NCBI GenBank assembly: GCA_024345305.1
Contig: BRON01000012.1
Coordinates: 434,001 to 498,000 of the forward strand
Source: Mrakia gelida
Lineage: Eukaryota; Basidiomycota; Tremellomycetes; Cystofilobasidiales; Mrakiaceae
Direction: 5' to 3'
DNA: 64,000 bases
Shown in pieces: positions 20,113 to 31,502 of the stretch (positions are counted from its first letter, which is position 1; each line of letters begins with the position of its first letter). The notes under the pieces are model-generated. The model did no database searches and was not told where the DNA came from. It worked only from the letters and a program-made list of their open reading frames with translations. The position numbers were made by a program, and so were the translations under genes.

Positions 20113-21400
20113 TCACACGCTCGGTCCGAGATACTTTGTCCGATCCTCCTCCTCGAGCGTCGACTGAGTGAGACTGTTGATGTCCGAAAGAGCAGCTTCA
20201 AACTCGCGTTGATAATCGTCGATCTCGTATGGAGCTGGGCGACGAGCAGCACTCCCGGCGTAGCTGAGAAGTTGAGACGACAAAGTCAGATTCGGCCGCG
20301 AGAGACACGCTTTCCGAACTCGATGAACTCACAGATCAGGCTCGTTCCCCAGCTGGAAAGCAGAAAGATGTTCCCCTAGAATCCTCTTAGCCTCCTGCAT
20401 GACGACGACGACGTTCTCCTGGTTCGTCGCGTCCGCAAAGGAGAGGCCGATGAACCATTCCGTTCCTGTCAGAGCGGTGATGTTCGACATCGCGTACAGA
20501 AGCTTGAGGTCAAAGTCGATGAGAGGAGTCTTGGTTCGAGAGGTGTCCTTGTCGATGAGGTTTCCGGATTCGAGGCCGTCGGGGTAGAGCGTCGACTGAG
20601 GAAAGAAGAGCAGGTCGCGTCAGGACGAGGGTCGATCTCGAACAAGGCAGATTTGAGACTTCAACGTACCCCTTCCTGACTGTTGCCACCCCATCGGATC
20701 CTCGGACCAGCCCCTGCTCGCTGTTGTATGGTTCGAAGGTGATCTGCGAGGCGGAAAGAAGAAGGAGGTCAGTCAGCTCGGCGCGAAACATCACTTGGGA
20801 GACGAGGTCTCTCGACCAAGCGTTCTTCCCGCTCGAACCCCTCGAAAGTAGATGTGTAGAGAAGCGAAGGGTAGACTTACGAAGTAGCTGCATCTTCATG
20901 AGCCCGTCGTTCCCAGCGATGACCTGATCTGAGACGGAACTGTGTGAACGAAAGCAAGCGCGTCGACTTGTCAGCAGCTCGATGTCTCTCCCTGTGTCTC
21001 CCGCTACCAGACGACCTCTTCCCCTCTTACCCCCCTCAGTCTCGTCGTTCGAGTACCAGTGTCATGCATCCCCTTCCGACGAAGCTCTCGATACTCCAAG
21101 CTGCTCCCCTTCGAGCTTGACTTCAGCCCGCCCTCCTCCTCGCTCCTCTTCCCAACGCGTCGACTTCCTCGGAACTCACCTCTCGATCGAAAACCCAAGA
21201 AAGTTCCCTCCTAACCGTCTCCCGACTGGAAGACCAGTATCTACCAGGTCCTGATCCGACCTGGGAGGGATGTTCCAAGCGATGGTCGAAGGGAGAGGAG
21301 TGGACGGGGGAGCTGGGTTCTGAAGGGTGAAGTTGTCGAAGACGGGAGCCGCCGAGCTGAGGGAAGGTAAAGCGAGGAGAAGAAGAAAGGGTGAAAGCAT
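20113..21400 (-). pseudogene. GH79-family glycosidase, N-terminal half only
   Basis: Resembles fungal GH79 beta-glucuronidase/heparanase-like enzymes, secreted hydrolases of glucuronoside chains. The signal peptide MLSPFLLLLALPSLSSA starts at 21400. Five exons (21400-21180, 20939-20881, 20743-20670, 20595-20333, 20263-20113) give 255 aa. Conserved family blocks are clear: FLGFSIE, LLHHLRTIQQ, RIRWGGNSQE, LKLLYAMSNITAL, and the acid/base motif FQLGNEPDLYAG containing the catalytic Glu. The frame then reads GPSV followed by TGA at 20115-20113. A family member normally continues ~250 residues further, including the second catalytic Glu. That half is not found downstream. The TGA overlaps a possible donor (GTGAGT), but no exon beyond it restores the family. 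It is either a truncated non-enzyme or a decaying gene. Confidence 0.72.
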
Positions 21401-21769
21401 CGTGATATCCCGAGTGTCGAGGTGGGTGGTGGTTGAAGTGTGAAGGGAGGGAGGGGGAAGGAGCGTCGAGCGAAGAGCTGAACGAACAGAGCCAAGGAGG
21501 AAAAACAAAAGAGAGTCGCCGAGGGAACCGTCGTGGAAAGAAGCGATCGCGTTTGTTGATTCTCTCGACGGGCCTGCTGGATAGAGAGTCAAGTCAGAGA
21601 GCGAATTTAGGGGGAGGGGATTGGGCGCTGGTAGGAGCGAGTTCGAGGCAAGGCGAACGAGACGACTCACCTTTCGATCTCGCGACGCGGATTCCATCAG
21701 CCTTCGTCCGTTCGCTCGTCCTCCTCTTCTTGCTTTCCCTCACTCGTACAGCTGGAGTCGAAATCCCCA
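21401..21769. other. Intergenic region
   Basis: Upstream region of the GH79 gene and 3' end of the HIT-finger gene, both minus strand. Nothing further is supported. Confidence 0.5.
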
Positions 21770-22883
21770 TCATAATCCCAGCCCATCCTCCCAATCCAAC
21801 CCTCTCCTCTCGTCCCTCACGCTCTTCAGCACCTTCTCGACACAAGCCGCGAACGACCTGAACGCCAACATCTCCTCGTCCGTCATCCCCAGCCCGTCTT
21901 CCCCTCCTCTCAGCGCGCCGTTCGCACCACCACCTCGCCCACCTCTACCCCGTCCTCTTCCTCCTCGACCTCGGTAGTTGACGGAATGAACGGGTTGCTG
22001 TTGCAGCGATGAAGGAGGGACGACGCCGAGGGCAGCTTTGAGGAAGGCGTCCCTCGACGACAGCGGCGAAGGGTTGTGGTGATGGTGATGCGAGGAGGAG
22101 GGTGGTATCGAATTGATCTTGTTGAGAAGCGGAGGTAGGAGTGGGTTGGTGAGGAGGACCCGAAGTTCTGGAGAGGTAGCTGTGATGGAAGGAGGGGAGA
22201 GGAATGGACAAGAAGAAAGGAGGTTTTGGTGAGCTTCGACTTCTTTGCCTCGAAGGAAGGAAGCGAGAGAACGAACCGATGGCCACGAGCTCTTCTCGTC
22301 TCAGAGGTTTGGGCTCATACTTCTCTAATGGATCTCCCGCTCCGTCTGCCATATCGGCGTCCTCGGATTCTGTCGGCCAGAGGAGAGTCGAAAGAGCTCG
22401 GATGGAGGGAGGGGTGGGCTTGGGGAGGGAGTAGGAGGAGGGCGCTTCTGCTGGAGGTTCAGGTTCATTCGAGGAGGTTGGTATAGAGTCTGATGTCGGC
22501 TCTAGTGGTGTTAAAGAGGAGGACGGGTCGGTGGGAGTTGTTGTAGAAGGTCCAGAGGTCGAGGGAGGAGGAGGAGGAAGGTCGGCTGGAACGAGGTGGG
22601 TGCAGGATTCCTCTGCAGACAACGGAGGAGCAGGGTCAGCTCTAGCTCATTCAGCATACTGAAAGGATACATCTACGTACCCTTATGTTTCTTGTAGCAT
22701 GGAACCGAGCAGCTTCGGAGGAGAAGTTGAGGAGGGAAGGTCAGCTCGGAGAGGGAAGGGAAGGAAACGACGAGCTCAACAAGAAAGCTCAACTCACTAG
22801 ACGACCATGCACTTGGAGCACTTGTATTTGAACTGGTTCTCGTTACATATTTGACAGAGGATGACCTTCTTCTTGGGAGCCAT
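21770..22883 (-). CDS. HIT-type zinc-finger protein (box C/D snoRNP assembly type)
   Basis: Four exons (22883-22798, 22712-22681, 22612-22277, 22179-21770) give 287 aa. The HIT finger lies at the extreme N-terminus, residues ~8-40: LCQICNENQFKYKCSKC, then YCSVPCYKKHK, i.e. C-x2-C...C-x2-C...C-x3-C...H. It is completed by the first splice (TA|C) and followed by ESCTHL. This is the arrangement of ZNHIT3/Hit1 and related proteins that assemble snoRNPs and chromatin complexes. The middle is Pro/Ser/Glu-rich. Near residue 225 there is an Arg-Gly-rich box (YRGRGGRGRGG), typical of RNA-binding or nucleolar proteins. The C-terminus FAACVEKVLKSVRDE is helical. Intron 3 starts with GTTCGT. Which ZNHIT orthologue it is cannot be settled by eye. 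Confidence 0.85.
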
Positions 22884-23192
22884 GGCGAGAGAAGTTTTGT
22901 TGGGCGGAAGGGAGGAGGGCAGGTCGGCGTTGAAGGAATCGGTCGAGCTTGGTCGAGCTCATGAGCTCGAACTTGACGTCGACTCGCCGCGATTTCGTTT
23001 CGGTCAGTAACCTTCCTCAGTGAACACGAAATGCAAAGAAACGCTTATTCGATGAGGATGGTGACGATGTAAGAGATAGTGAGGTTTCAAAAGGGACTGA
23101 GACGACTAGCGATGAAGAAAGAGAAGAGAGGAGAAAGTCGACTCCGGGTCGACGACGTGCGAAGCGGCGATGATGAGCGCTGAACCAGGCGT
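22884..23192. other. Intergenic region
   Basis: Promoter of the HIT-finger gene and 3' region of the polygalacturonase gene. No feature is recognised. Confidence 0.5.
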
Positions 23193-25776
23193 TTAGAGCT
23201 TGAAGTTCTTGATGGGAATGGTAGAAGGAGTGATCTGGAGAGCGAGCGAAGAAGAAAGGATCAGTGGTGGTCTCGAGTGAAAGGAAGCGACGCGACGGAC
23301 TCACAGATCCAGTAACTCCTCCCGACGCGGTCAACCCAGACCAGTTCCAGTTTCCAGTGCAGGTTCCAGTTCCACAGCTGCGAAAGTGAAGGAGAGTTCG
23401 TCAGTCAGCAAGCGATCGTTCGAAGAGCCCGAGGAGCGAGAAAACGAGGCTCGCTCACAGGACGTAGACCTTCTTCCCCTTCGATCCGACGGTGACGGTG
23501 TTTCCAGAAGCGAAGACGATGTTCTTGATGGGAACTCCGGAGGAGGGCTTTCCGGTAGGTCCTCCGTTGAGGTAGTCTTGCTGTTGGATGGAAGTGAAAG
23601 AAGGAAAGAAGGGGACGAGTTAGCGACAAGCAAGCGAAGTGAACGGGCGGTGTTGAAGGCTCTGGCCGCTGTATAGGAATGTATACATACCTGAATGACA
23701 ACACCATACTTCGCAGCGCTGACGACTTTGTTTCCGGTGTACGTAACATCAGAGACGGACGCTCCAGTGGCTCCCTCGATAGCTGCAAGAAAACACGACG
23801 CGTCAGTTCGCTCGTCGCCCCCTCTCTCTTCTTTCTTCTTCATTTCTCGTTCGACTCACTCTTGATCCTCAGCCCATTGTCACTGTTGGTGACGGTGTTT
23901 CCCGTGATGGTGACTGTGAAAGAAAAGACGCGGGAAGTCAGCTCTGAGGACGCGTCTCCCGCTCGAATTTCAAGCTCTCGAGGAGGACTCACCGCCGGAT
24001 ACGACCTTTCCGCTAGCGATGCTTCCGACTGGAAAAAGAGAGAGTGCTGTCAGTACGAAGCGTAGAGGAAGAGAAGAAGGCTGGCGACTCGCTCGAGATT
24101 CCGTGTCCCTTTAAAACGAGGAAGGCGAAGCAGAGGTCAGCGTACGCCCACGAGACGAGAGACGACAGCAGCGATATGGACGTACTCCATTGCAAACGTT
24201 GTTGAGGAACTTGATGTTGGATCTGGAAGAATAAGACGGGAAGAGTAGGGGAGAGCGGATCAGCAGCGAAAGACGCGTCGTCGCTCGCTTCGTTTCGACG
24301 CTCACCCTTTGTTGATCTGTGGCGAGAGAGAGAGAGCGAGGGTATAGAAGGTTAGAGTAGATAAATAGATTGAGAGGGAAGACGAAAGAGGGCTCACAGC
24401 CAGGCAATCGTCTTGGTCTGAACGCGAAAGAAGCAAGAGGAGTCAGCGATGTGCGACGACGGCTTCGTCTTGTTAGGACCCGGTGTAGGGGTTAAGATCA
24501 TCTACAGAGACTCTAGGCTACTCACTGTTGCAAGTCGACTTCTGAATGGTGAGATCGGTGGCGGAGACGTCTGCAACGGAACAAGCGAGGGTGTGAGCGC
24601 GAGCGGGGACGACGCGACCCAAAATCAAAAGCTGAAAGTATGTTTTTCACCAAAACAGTCCGTATTATGGGCTGAGGTAGCTCCTCCAATGAGGACGTTT
24701 CCAGCAGTATTGTCGATATGGACGTCGGTGATGAGGAGAGCAGCGGTGTTGCCGATCGAGAAGACGTGTCGAGGCGTGTTCTGATCGAGCGGATGGAAAG
24801 CGTCGGCTCGTCTGCTCGTTTCACTCGATCTTATGTTCAGCAGGAACTCACCTTGATGTAGAGGTTCTGGAAAGTTCCGGACATGGTCACAGAGATGAAT
24901 TTGGGCTTATCGACTCCTCCCTGCGACGCGGTTGCAGAAAGCGACGCCAGAACCGTCAGCCTCGTGCTACATAGAACGTCGGTTGATCGAAGCGAGCTCG
25001 ACTCACGTTTCCACCCTTGGTGTCCCAGTACGAGGCTCCGTTTCCGTCCATGGTGAATCCTCCTCCGTTAAAAGTGACTCCCTCTCCGGAGATCTGGACG
25101 CAAGGCCCGTCAGCCCAAGCGACTTTTCCACAGACGTTGATGTTTCCCTTGAGGTTGACGACGGTTCCTTTCTGGATGAGGGTGAGGACGAAGAAGGGGG
25201 GGAAGGGGATCACGAAGGAAGAGGGAGTGAAGACGAGACGAAACGCGCGAGACGGAAAGGAAGAGAGTCAGCGATGGTCATCAAAGCAAGGTGGAGCTAG
25301 AGGAGTCAACGTACGAGGAGATTCTTGAGGTCGAGAATAGTCTGAGAAGATAAAAGGACCCCAGACGGAGGAGGAGTAGAGAAGGAAGAGTGGGGAAGAA
25401 AGTCGGAGTCAGTCAGAGGGACGAGAAAAGTGTGTCGCTCGTCGCCGCTGGCGTAGAAATGCTGGCAGCGACGTCAGGTGGCAAAGAAACGTTGGAACTG
25501 ACCTTGAAAGGCATGACCAAGCCGGCGTTGACTGCGAAGCAGAAGGAAAGGAGAGTGAGATGGGCAGCTCGCGAACTCGAGACGACGACGACGCCAACCG
25601 AGCTCAAAAGCGTAGAAGGAAGGGCACGAACTGTTGATCGTGGTGCACTTCTTGGCAGCGGGGACATCGGCAGCATCGGAAATGGTTCCAACGCATCGCT
25701 TCTCCATAGGAGCAGCGGCGACGAGCTGAGAAGCAGCGAGAAGGGAGACGAGGAGGGTGGGGATCGAAGCGAGCAT
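23193..25776 (-). CDS. Polygalacturonase, GH28, secreted
   Basis: Cleaves alpha-1,4-galacturonan in pectin. The signal peptide MLASIPTLLVSLLAASQLVA starts at 25776, followed by PMEKRC, a likely Kex2-type KR site. Seventeen exons (25776-25632, 25531-25503, 25341-25315, 25171-25007, 24920-24852, 24780-24651, 24570-24526, 24417-24398, 24316-24306, 24222-24186, 24108-24093, 24028-23993, 23913-23860, 23782-23691, 23580-23459, 23377-23305, 23234-23193) sum to 1113 nt, 370 aa, a normal endo-PG length. All four GH28 signatures are present in order: NTDCFDV (usually NTDGFDV), QDDCLAI, GHGISIGSI and GLRIKTIEG. The exon between 24316 and 24306 is 11 nt; the one at 24108-24093 is 16 nt and is followed by a GC donor. 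Both are needed to rebuild the catalytic motifs. The enzyme suggests a plant-associated lifestyle. Confidence 0.93.
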
Positions 25777-26538
25777 GCTGTTGTTGTTGGTGTTGTTTCT
25801 GAAGGAGCGTGGGTTGTTGGAAGGAGTGTGGGCGGGTGAGAGAAAGTACGGAAAGGGAAGGGCAGGGATGGGGAGGGGAGGAAAAGGGAAGGTGGGCGAT
25901 GGGAAGAAGGAAGGAGAACGTGTTAGTTTTCGCTTTTTGAACCTGAGCCCTCCCATGCAAGGGGCTTCTCCCCGGACCGTTTTATCTGACCTCGTGTGGA
26001 GCCATGCGATCTAACGGGATCAACGATTCGTAAAACGACCGATACAGGGAAAGGACCGACCTTGCAGGGGAACACGAACGCGTTGTGAGGAGAGCGAGAG
26101 GGTCAACGCGTCGAAGGGGTCGGACGCGCGATCGGGGCGAGTTCTGAAGACGAGGATCTGCTGGAGAGAAAGATTTTGTAGGTCAGTGAAGGAGCGAGGA
26201 TGGTAAAGATGAAGATGAGGCTAGCGCGAAAGCTTACCTCTGGGTATCGAGACAGGTTTCCGCCGAGCAAGAAGCTAACGAAGAACAGTCGACCGGAGAC
26301 CCTGTTTCAGCCATCAATGAGGAGTGACTCACCCCCACCTTCGAACTGGTTTCCAAAGCCTAGACGTCTCCAAAGCGAGGGACCCTGTAACAAGCGGAAA
26401 GTCAGTAGGCGGCGTCTGGGGCGGCCGGAAGTGCTCTTTGGGAGAGGGACGGAATCGGTCGTCAGTTTCTCGCTCCCTCCCTCCTCTTCTCTCTTCTTCT
26501 CTCTTTCTCCAGACACAAGGTCTACTAAACGTCATACC
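25777..26538. other. Intergenic region upstream of polygalacturonase
   Basis: 762 bp holding the polygalacturonase promoter and the 3' end of the PIG-M gene. Open frames around 26200-26530 are shadows without splice-consistent continuation. No gene is supported. Confidence 0.5.
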
Positions 26539-28498
26539 TCATCGAAACGCCTGCATGATCTCTCCCATGATCACTCCGTTGACGAGTAAGAAGAGGATGC
26601 TCGCTCCCCAGAGCAGGAGGAACGTCTCGCGGCCGAGGAACTCGAGTTGGAAAGCGGGGAGGAGCCAGAAAGCCTGGATACGCATCGATGATAGGATCTG
26701 GGTCAGTATCCAAGAGTGAGGAAGGGATGGGAGACGGAGTGAGTAAGACGAACCTGTCCTACGATCCAGGCGATGAGCATCGACAGTGATTTCCAGCGAG
26801 GGAGATGGATCCTGGGGAGGATTAAGGGGAGGAACGAGAGATACCATAGGAAGTACTGCAAAAGGAGAGGACGGAGGATCAGCGAGTGCTCGCGAAAATA
26901 AGCGAGATAATAAAGTTGGGACGAACCTGACTCGTCACGACTTTGTTGAACGCGACGAAACCTCCCGTCGCGACCGCCCATCCCATTGCCAGCTCTCCCT
27001 TCGCTCCGTAAACCCATCCCAGCCCTATACTGAGTCCCATCTGAGGGAGGAAAGAAGCGAGAGGCGATCGCGTGAAGGTCGAGAGGAAGGAAGTGCTGAG
27101 GTCGAGGGAGGACGAAGTGGACGAGGAGAGGAGGTAGATCGGGTAGAAATAAGGCGAGAAGTTGTGACGATGGTCGAGCCGAGTGAGATGGTAGAGGTAA
27201 GGATGATCGAGTGCTGGATATCCCCATCTGAGAGGCGAAGCAAGACAGGAGAGTCGTTCAGCAAAGCTCGAAGGAACGAAGTGGAAAAGGAGGGACGACG
27301 CGACACTCACATCAGCCAACACAGCCCAGTCATCAACCCAAAGACTCCTCCACTGACCAAACCAAACTCCACGCCTTTCCTACACACTCCCATCCTCCCT
27401 AACCACGTCTGTTGACCTCGTCCGAGCCAACCGAGGACGGCGAACGCGAAGACGACGGGGTAGATTTTGACGTGAACGGCGAGACCGAGCAGCGCTGAGG
27501 CTAGGATCTCGCGTAAGGTGAGGGAGGAGGAGGATAAAGATCGAGCTTTGATGGTTCTGGGCTCGGTCTTGGAGGCGGGAGATGGTGTCGAGAAGAGGTA
27601 GAGGGAAGAGAGAATGAGAGCTCCGAGGAGCGACTCTGACGAGCCTCTGGTGGAGATGTTGAGAGGGAAAGGGTTGAGCAGCCAGAGGAGGGAGATCCAG
27701 AGCGTTGGGGAGGAGTGAGTGGGGATAAGTTTGAGGTCTGATGGTGCAGTTGTGCTCGGGGAAGAGGAGGGAGGGAGGGCTGAACGAGCTGTCGGCGTCG
27801 AAGAGGGAAGACGAGCTGAGGCCCGTGCCGACGACGAAGAATCCTCCTCTTGGCCATCTGAGGTGGAAGAGACCTCCTGTGGTTGTCCTCGTGGGAAGAG
27901 GAGGTAGAGGAGGTATCCGATGAGGATGTCGCAGAGGGAGAAGAGGACTTTGCCGAAGGCGGGATGGAGGAGATGGTTGGGAAGGAGGATGATCGAGAGG
28001 AGAGGTGTGTATCGATACGTTGAGCGAGAGTAGGGACTAGGAAGGGAAAAGCGAGCCAGAGATCAGCTTTGCGTGAACGAGCATATCATAGCAGAAGCAT
28101 GAGCCGTCGAAGCAGAGAGGGAAGGAAGGAAGGAAGGAAGGTGGTGAGCTCGACCGAATCGAAGCTCACCTTTCCTTCCCTCCCAGACCCCTTCCTCGCA
28201 GATTTTCTGGACCCAAAGCGATCTCCCCTATCGAGGGTACCTACAAGAAGCCTTAAGACGTCAATGTTACTCACGATCCTATCCAGGCTCCTCCCCAACG
28301 ACCTTCGCTAGGACCTCCTTCTCCCGTGGCCACGAATCTGGCTGCGTCCGAGAAGACGTTGTAGTCTACGTCCGTGTACTTGACGGTCGACGTCGAGTCT
28401 TGATAGGATCCATAGGCAATGAGGATGAGGTGAAGGAGGAAGGAGAGTCCAAGGATGAGGAGGAAGGAGAGGGAAGGGGAGGTCGAGCTGGCCGTCAT
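26539..28498 (-). CDS. gpi14: GPI mannosyltransferase 1 (PIG-M / Gpi14)
   Basis: Adds the first mannose to GlcN-acyl-PI in the ER lumen during GPI-anchor synthesis (GT50 family, uses dolichol-phosphate mannose). Five exons (28498-28275, 28036-27311, 27227-26927, 26855-26754, 26697-26539) sum to 1512 nt, 503 aa; the human protein is ~420. Visible: first TM (LSFLLILGLSFLLHLILIAYG), the lumenal motif YTDVDYNVFSDAARFV with the DxD-like Asp pair, SPYSRSTYRYTPLL, then multiple TMs with LLGLAVHVKIYP and HNFSPYFYPIYL, VVTSQYFLWYLSFLPL and a C-terminal hydrophobic run. The extra length is a Ser-rich loop around residues 125-165. Two introns use the GTTCGT donor. Intron 1 (238 nt) is long and contains a (GGAA)n run. 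Confidence 0.93.
28120..28142 (+). repeat. (GGAA)n simple repeat in PIG-M intron 1
   Basis: Five to six tandem GGAA units in the first intron of the PIG-M gene. On the gene's strand this is a TTCC pyrimidine run, which may serve as part of the polypyrimidine tract. Confidence 0.7.
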
Positions 28499-29645
28499 GA
28501 GCGAAAAGGTCGAGCTCAACCTTTCTGCTCTTCTATCCTCCGTCCACAACAAGCTCAAAAGGAAGAGATGACTTCAAGGATCCCATCTGTGACTTCGTCA
28601 GCATGTCTTCTATATATCATCCAGAAACCAAGCTCAAAAGTCCTCTCCGGCTTGCCTCAAACCCCCATCAAGCTCATCACTCGCCTTCCTCCCTCCCCTT
28701 CCTTCGCATCACAGGTCGCCTCCCCTGTCTCTCGATCTTCCCCTCGCTCCCTTCTGAACAGCCAGATTATCTTCCTCTTAAACTCTCCCTCAGCAGTCAT
28801 TTGGCGCCCATGGCGCCTTTGGCTGATACCCTCGACTGCTCTTGCTCGACGACTGAACTCTCGACTCCCTCGAACTCCGCTCTTCGTCAAGGTTCTCCGT
28901 CTCGCCTCTAGGCTCTACCGGAACCAAGTGAACAGGTGGGTCTGTCAGGTATATAGCTCTCAACTCTCTTCCTCACAAATTCCGCTCAAACTCTCTCAAA
29001 TCCACCTCGGAGCCTCACCGAGGCTTTGCCCGACCCGTCCACGTCTTCAACGCGTCGTCTCTGGAGCCTCTCGTTCATCGATTCGGACGATCCCAGCTTG
29101 CTCTCTATCGTCGGCTCTACTGGCTTTTCTTCTGTGGCTCTGGATGCTTGATCACTAGCTGGGGAAGAGGTTCTCCGTCGTCGAGGGCGACGCGTCGCCG
29201 AAACTCTTCGCGTCGCACCGCCAACACCTTTTCGCTTCGGGTTTCCCTCCCTTTTCCTACCCTAGACCTCTCACTACATCTTGGACGAGCTGTTCTCGGA
29301 CATCTATACAAGAACACCCACTTCTTTCGACTCCGCTCCCAAACCGCCCCTCTTCGCGGCTTCGATTGGCGTCCGTCGCTTCCCTCCAACGACCACTCTC
29401 TTCACGAAACCTCTCTTCCCTCTTCTTTCTCTCGCCTTCTTCTCTCTCCCCTCTTCAAGCTGGTCTTCACCCCCTCGGATCTGGCATCCTCTCCTCCTTC
29501 TTCCTCTCTCAACATCACCTCCTCCTCCCTCGCCCTCCCTCCGGTCGTTCCCCCTCGCTCTTCCTCCCTCCCCTCCTCCTCCAACCTCCCCAAGAGCAGG
29601 TCTCTCCTCCCCTCCTTCTTCCTCAACAAACCCCAACCTACCACG
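28499..29645. other. Long divergent intergenic region
   Basis: 1.15 kb between the PIG-M ATG (28498, -) and the start of a small membrane-protein gene (29646, +). Frames on + are Ser/Pro/Leu-rich and pyrimidine-driven. I found no exon pair with agreeing phase and no family match. It contains GACGCGTC near 29189. Possibly a large regulatory region or an unrecognised small gene. Confidence 0.4.
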
Positions 29646-30910
29646 ATGCCTGCTACTCCCCCTTCTTACGCTGCTGGAGGTCTCGGACTCTCTGGATACC
29701 GACGAGACGGACAGATCGCAACCGTGAGTTCGTCGTGAGCTCGAGGAGGTCGGAGCGACAAGGTGAAGGGAGGGGAAGAGGGAAGACGACAACGAGCTGA
29801 TTCGAAGGTTTCGGGTTTGGGTTTGGGGGAGTATAGGATGTCCAGAAAGGAGAGGTAGCTCCTACCATGCCTAGAGAACTCTTTGGAATCGTGAGTCCAT
29901 CGCAGCTACAAGAAGCGTGCGCGAGGGAGGGAACGAGGCGCGAAGGTCGAGCTGACAACGAGCTTTTCTTGTCTTTTTCTTCGAACCAAGGTCTCGCCTG
30001 ATGTCTGGGTCGAGAGAGTCAGTGCTCTCCAAGCTCTCCACACTCGATTCTTCGGAAGTCTCATCGAGAAGGTCAGTCTCGTCGTTCGTTTCACCTCGAG
30101 AGGAGACCGACGGGCTGCTTCGTTCGCTGAACCAACTCTCATCTCCGCCTTCCTTCCTCATTTTTTTTTTATAAGATCTGCTGGATCGCCGCCTTCCTCT
30201 CGGTCCTCATCCTCCCCTGGCCTCTCATGAGCGTCGTTGACCGAGCGATGCAGAACAACACGGAGGCGGAGTTCTGGGAGATCAAGATGATCGGAATCGC
30301 CATCTTCTTTGGGTGTGGATTGTTCTTCTTCGCTCCTCTTATCGGGTGGAAGTGCCTGGTGAGTCTCATGACTGGACTGGGGTGGTGACGGTGGTTTTAG
30401 TTGGGAGCGAGAGAGAAGCAACAACAACGCGAGCTGACCTTCGACGCGTCGACCCTTTCCTCCTTCTCTTCCCTCTCTTCCCAGGCTAACTACCGACTCA
30501 AGACCCTCCTCGCGAAGTACAAGAAGCAAGATAGCCACCGATCCTTCCCCGCCTCGATGCAGGTCTGGGTGAGTAGTCTACCCTCGTTCCCTTTCTCCCT
30601 CTCTCCTCTTTTGGTCGTTCTCACCTCCCTCCTCGCTCTACAACTCCTCTTCTCATCCCAGTCCATCCAAACAACCACCTACACCCCCAAGCCCACCCTC
30701 ACCATCATCGTCACTCTCCCACCTCCCCCAGGCGCCGTCTCCACCTTCCACCCCGATGCCTACCTCCCCGCCTACATCCAGAAACTCGCAGACGCGAACT
30801 CTCGACCTTCCTCGCCTGAGACGAACGCCAACGCCAACGCCAACACGCCTGCGTACGCTCCTCCTGCTGGACCTCCTCCTCCCCCCGTCGTTCCCTTGAG
30901 GATGGAGTAG
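29646..30910 (+). CDS. Small membrane protein, two TM segments, unknown function
   Basis: Six exons (29646-29723, 29837-29890, 29991-30071, 30176-30358, 30485-30568, 30662-30910) give 242 aa; every intron is phase 0. The N-terminus has a Gly-rich segment (AAGGLGLSGYRRDGQ), then VAPTMPRELFGIVSPDVWVE. Two hydrophobic segments follow: CWIAAFLSVLILPWPLMSVV and IGIAIFFGCGLFFFAPLIGW, about residues 82-100 and 120-139. The C-terminus is basic, then Pro/Ala/Asn-rich with (AN)3 and Pro runs. No family recognised. Start chosen at the ATG preceded by ccacg, because upstream sequence shows no further agreeing exon. Confidence 0.7.
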
Positions 30911-31502
30911 AGAAGGAAAGAAGAGGAGGAGGAGGGATGCTGGTCATCGGTGGACGTTCGCGTCACGTCGTGGTTTCGGTTTCGTTTCTTCCCTCTAGTC
31001 TTACTAATTCTTGGTCTACCTACCCGTCGTCGCTCCATCATCTCGCTAGTTCCTTTCTTGCGATGCGATCGATCCTCTCTTTTGAATACCCTATCACTGC
31101 TCTTCGAATGCAAGAACAACAAGACTCGTGAATGATATCGAAGGAAAGAGAAAGAGCCATATCCGACGTGTACGACTGACAGACGAGAGAGTAGATAGGT
31201 AGGTAGGTATGGTCTTTTGATAGAGAGAGAGGCGAGCGCGTGTGTGTCAAAGAAGAAGGAAGAAGGGAGGATAACAAGGTCGAACGAACGAGTGAGGTGA
31301 GTTGTGAATCGAAAACGAGAACGAGCTGGGAACTGGAAGGACAAGAAAGAGCGAGTGGAACCCTAGATCGGAAAGGAAAGGGAAAGCAAGCTGTAGACTA
31401 GACTAAAACGAGCGAAAAAACGGCGAACCAAAAAAGAGAGAAGAGAAAGAGCCCAAGAAACAGAAAACGCTGGACGCGACGAACGACGCGACCTGACTCG
31501 AC
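30911..31502. other. Convergent intergenic region
   Basis: 3' regions of two converging genes. AG-rich on the + strand between 31300 and 31470. Nothing coding is supported. Confidence 0.5.

Noticed and set aside
19865..20167. Plus-strand ORF starting MYTGVYFPLAPF
   Set aside because: Overlaps the last GH79 exon on the other strand, is pyrimidine-driven and has no recognisable domain.
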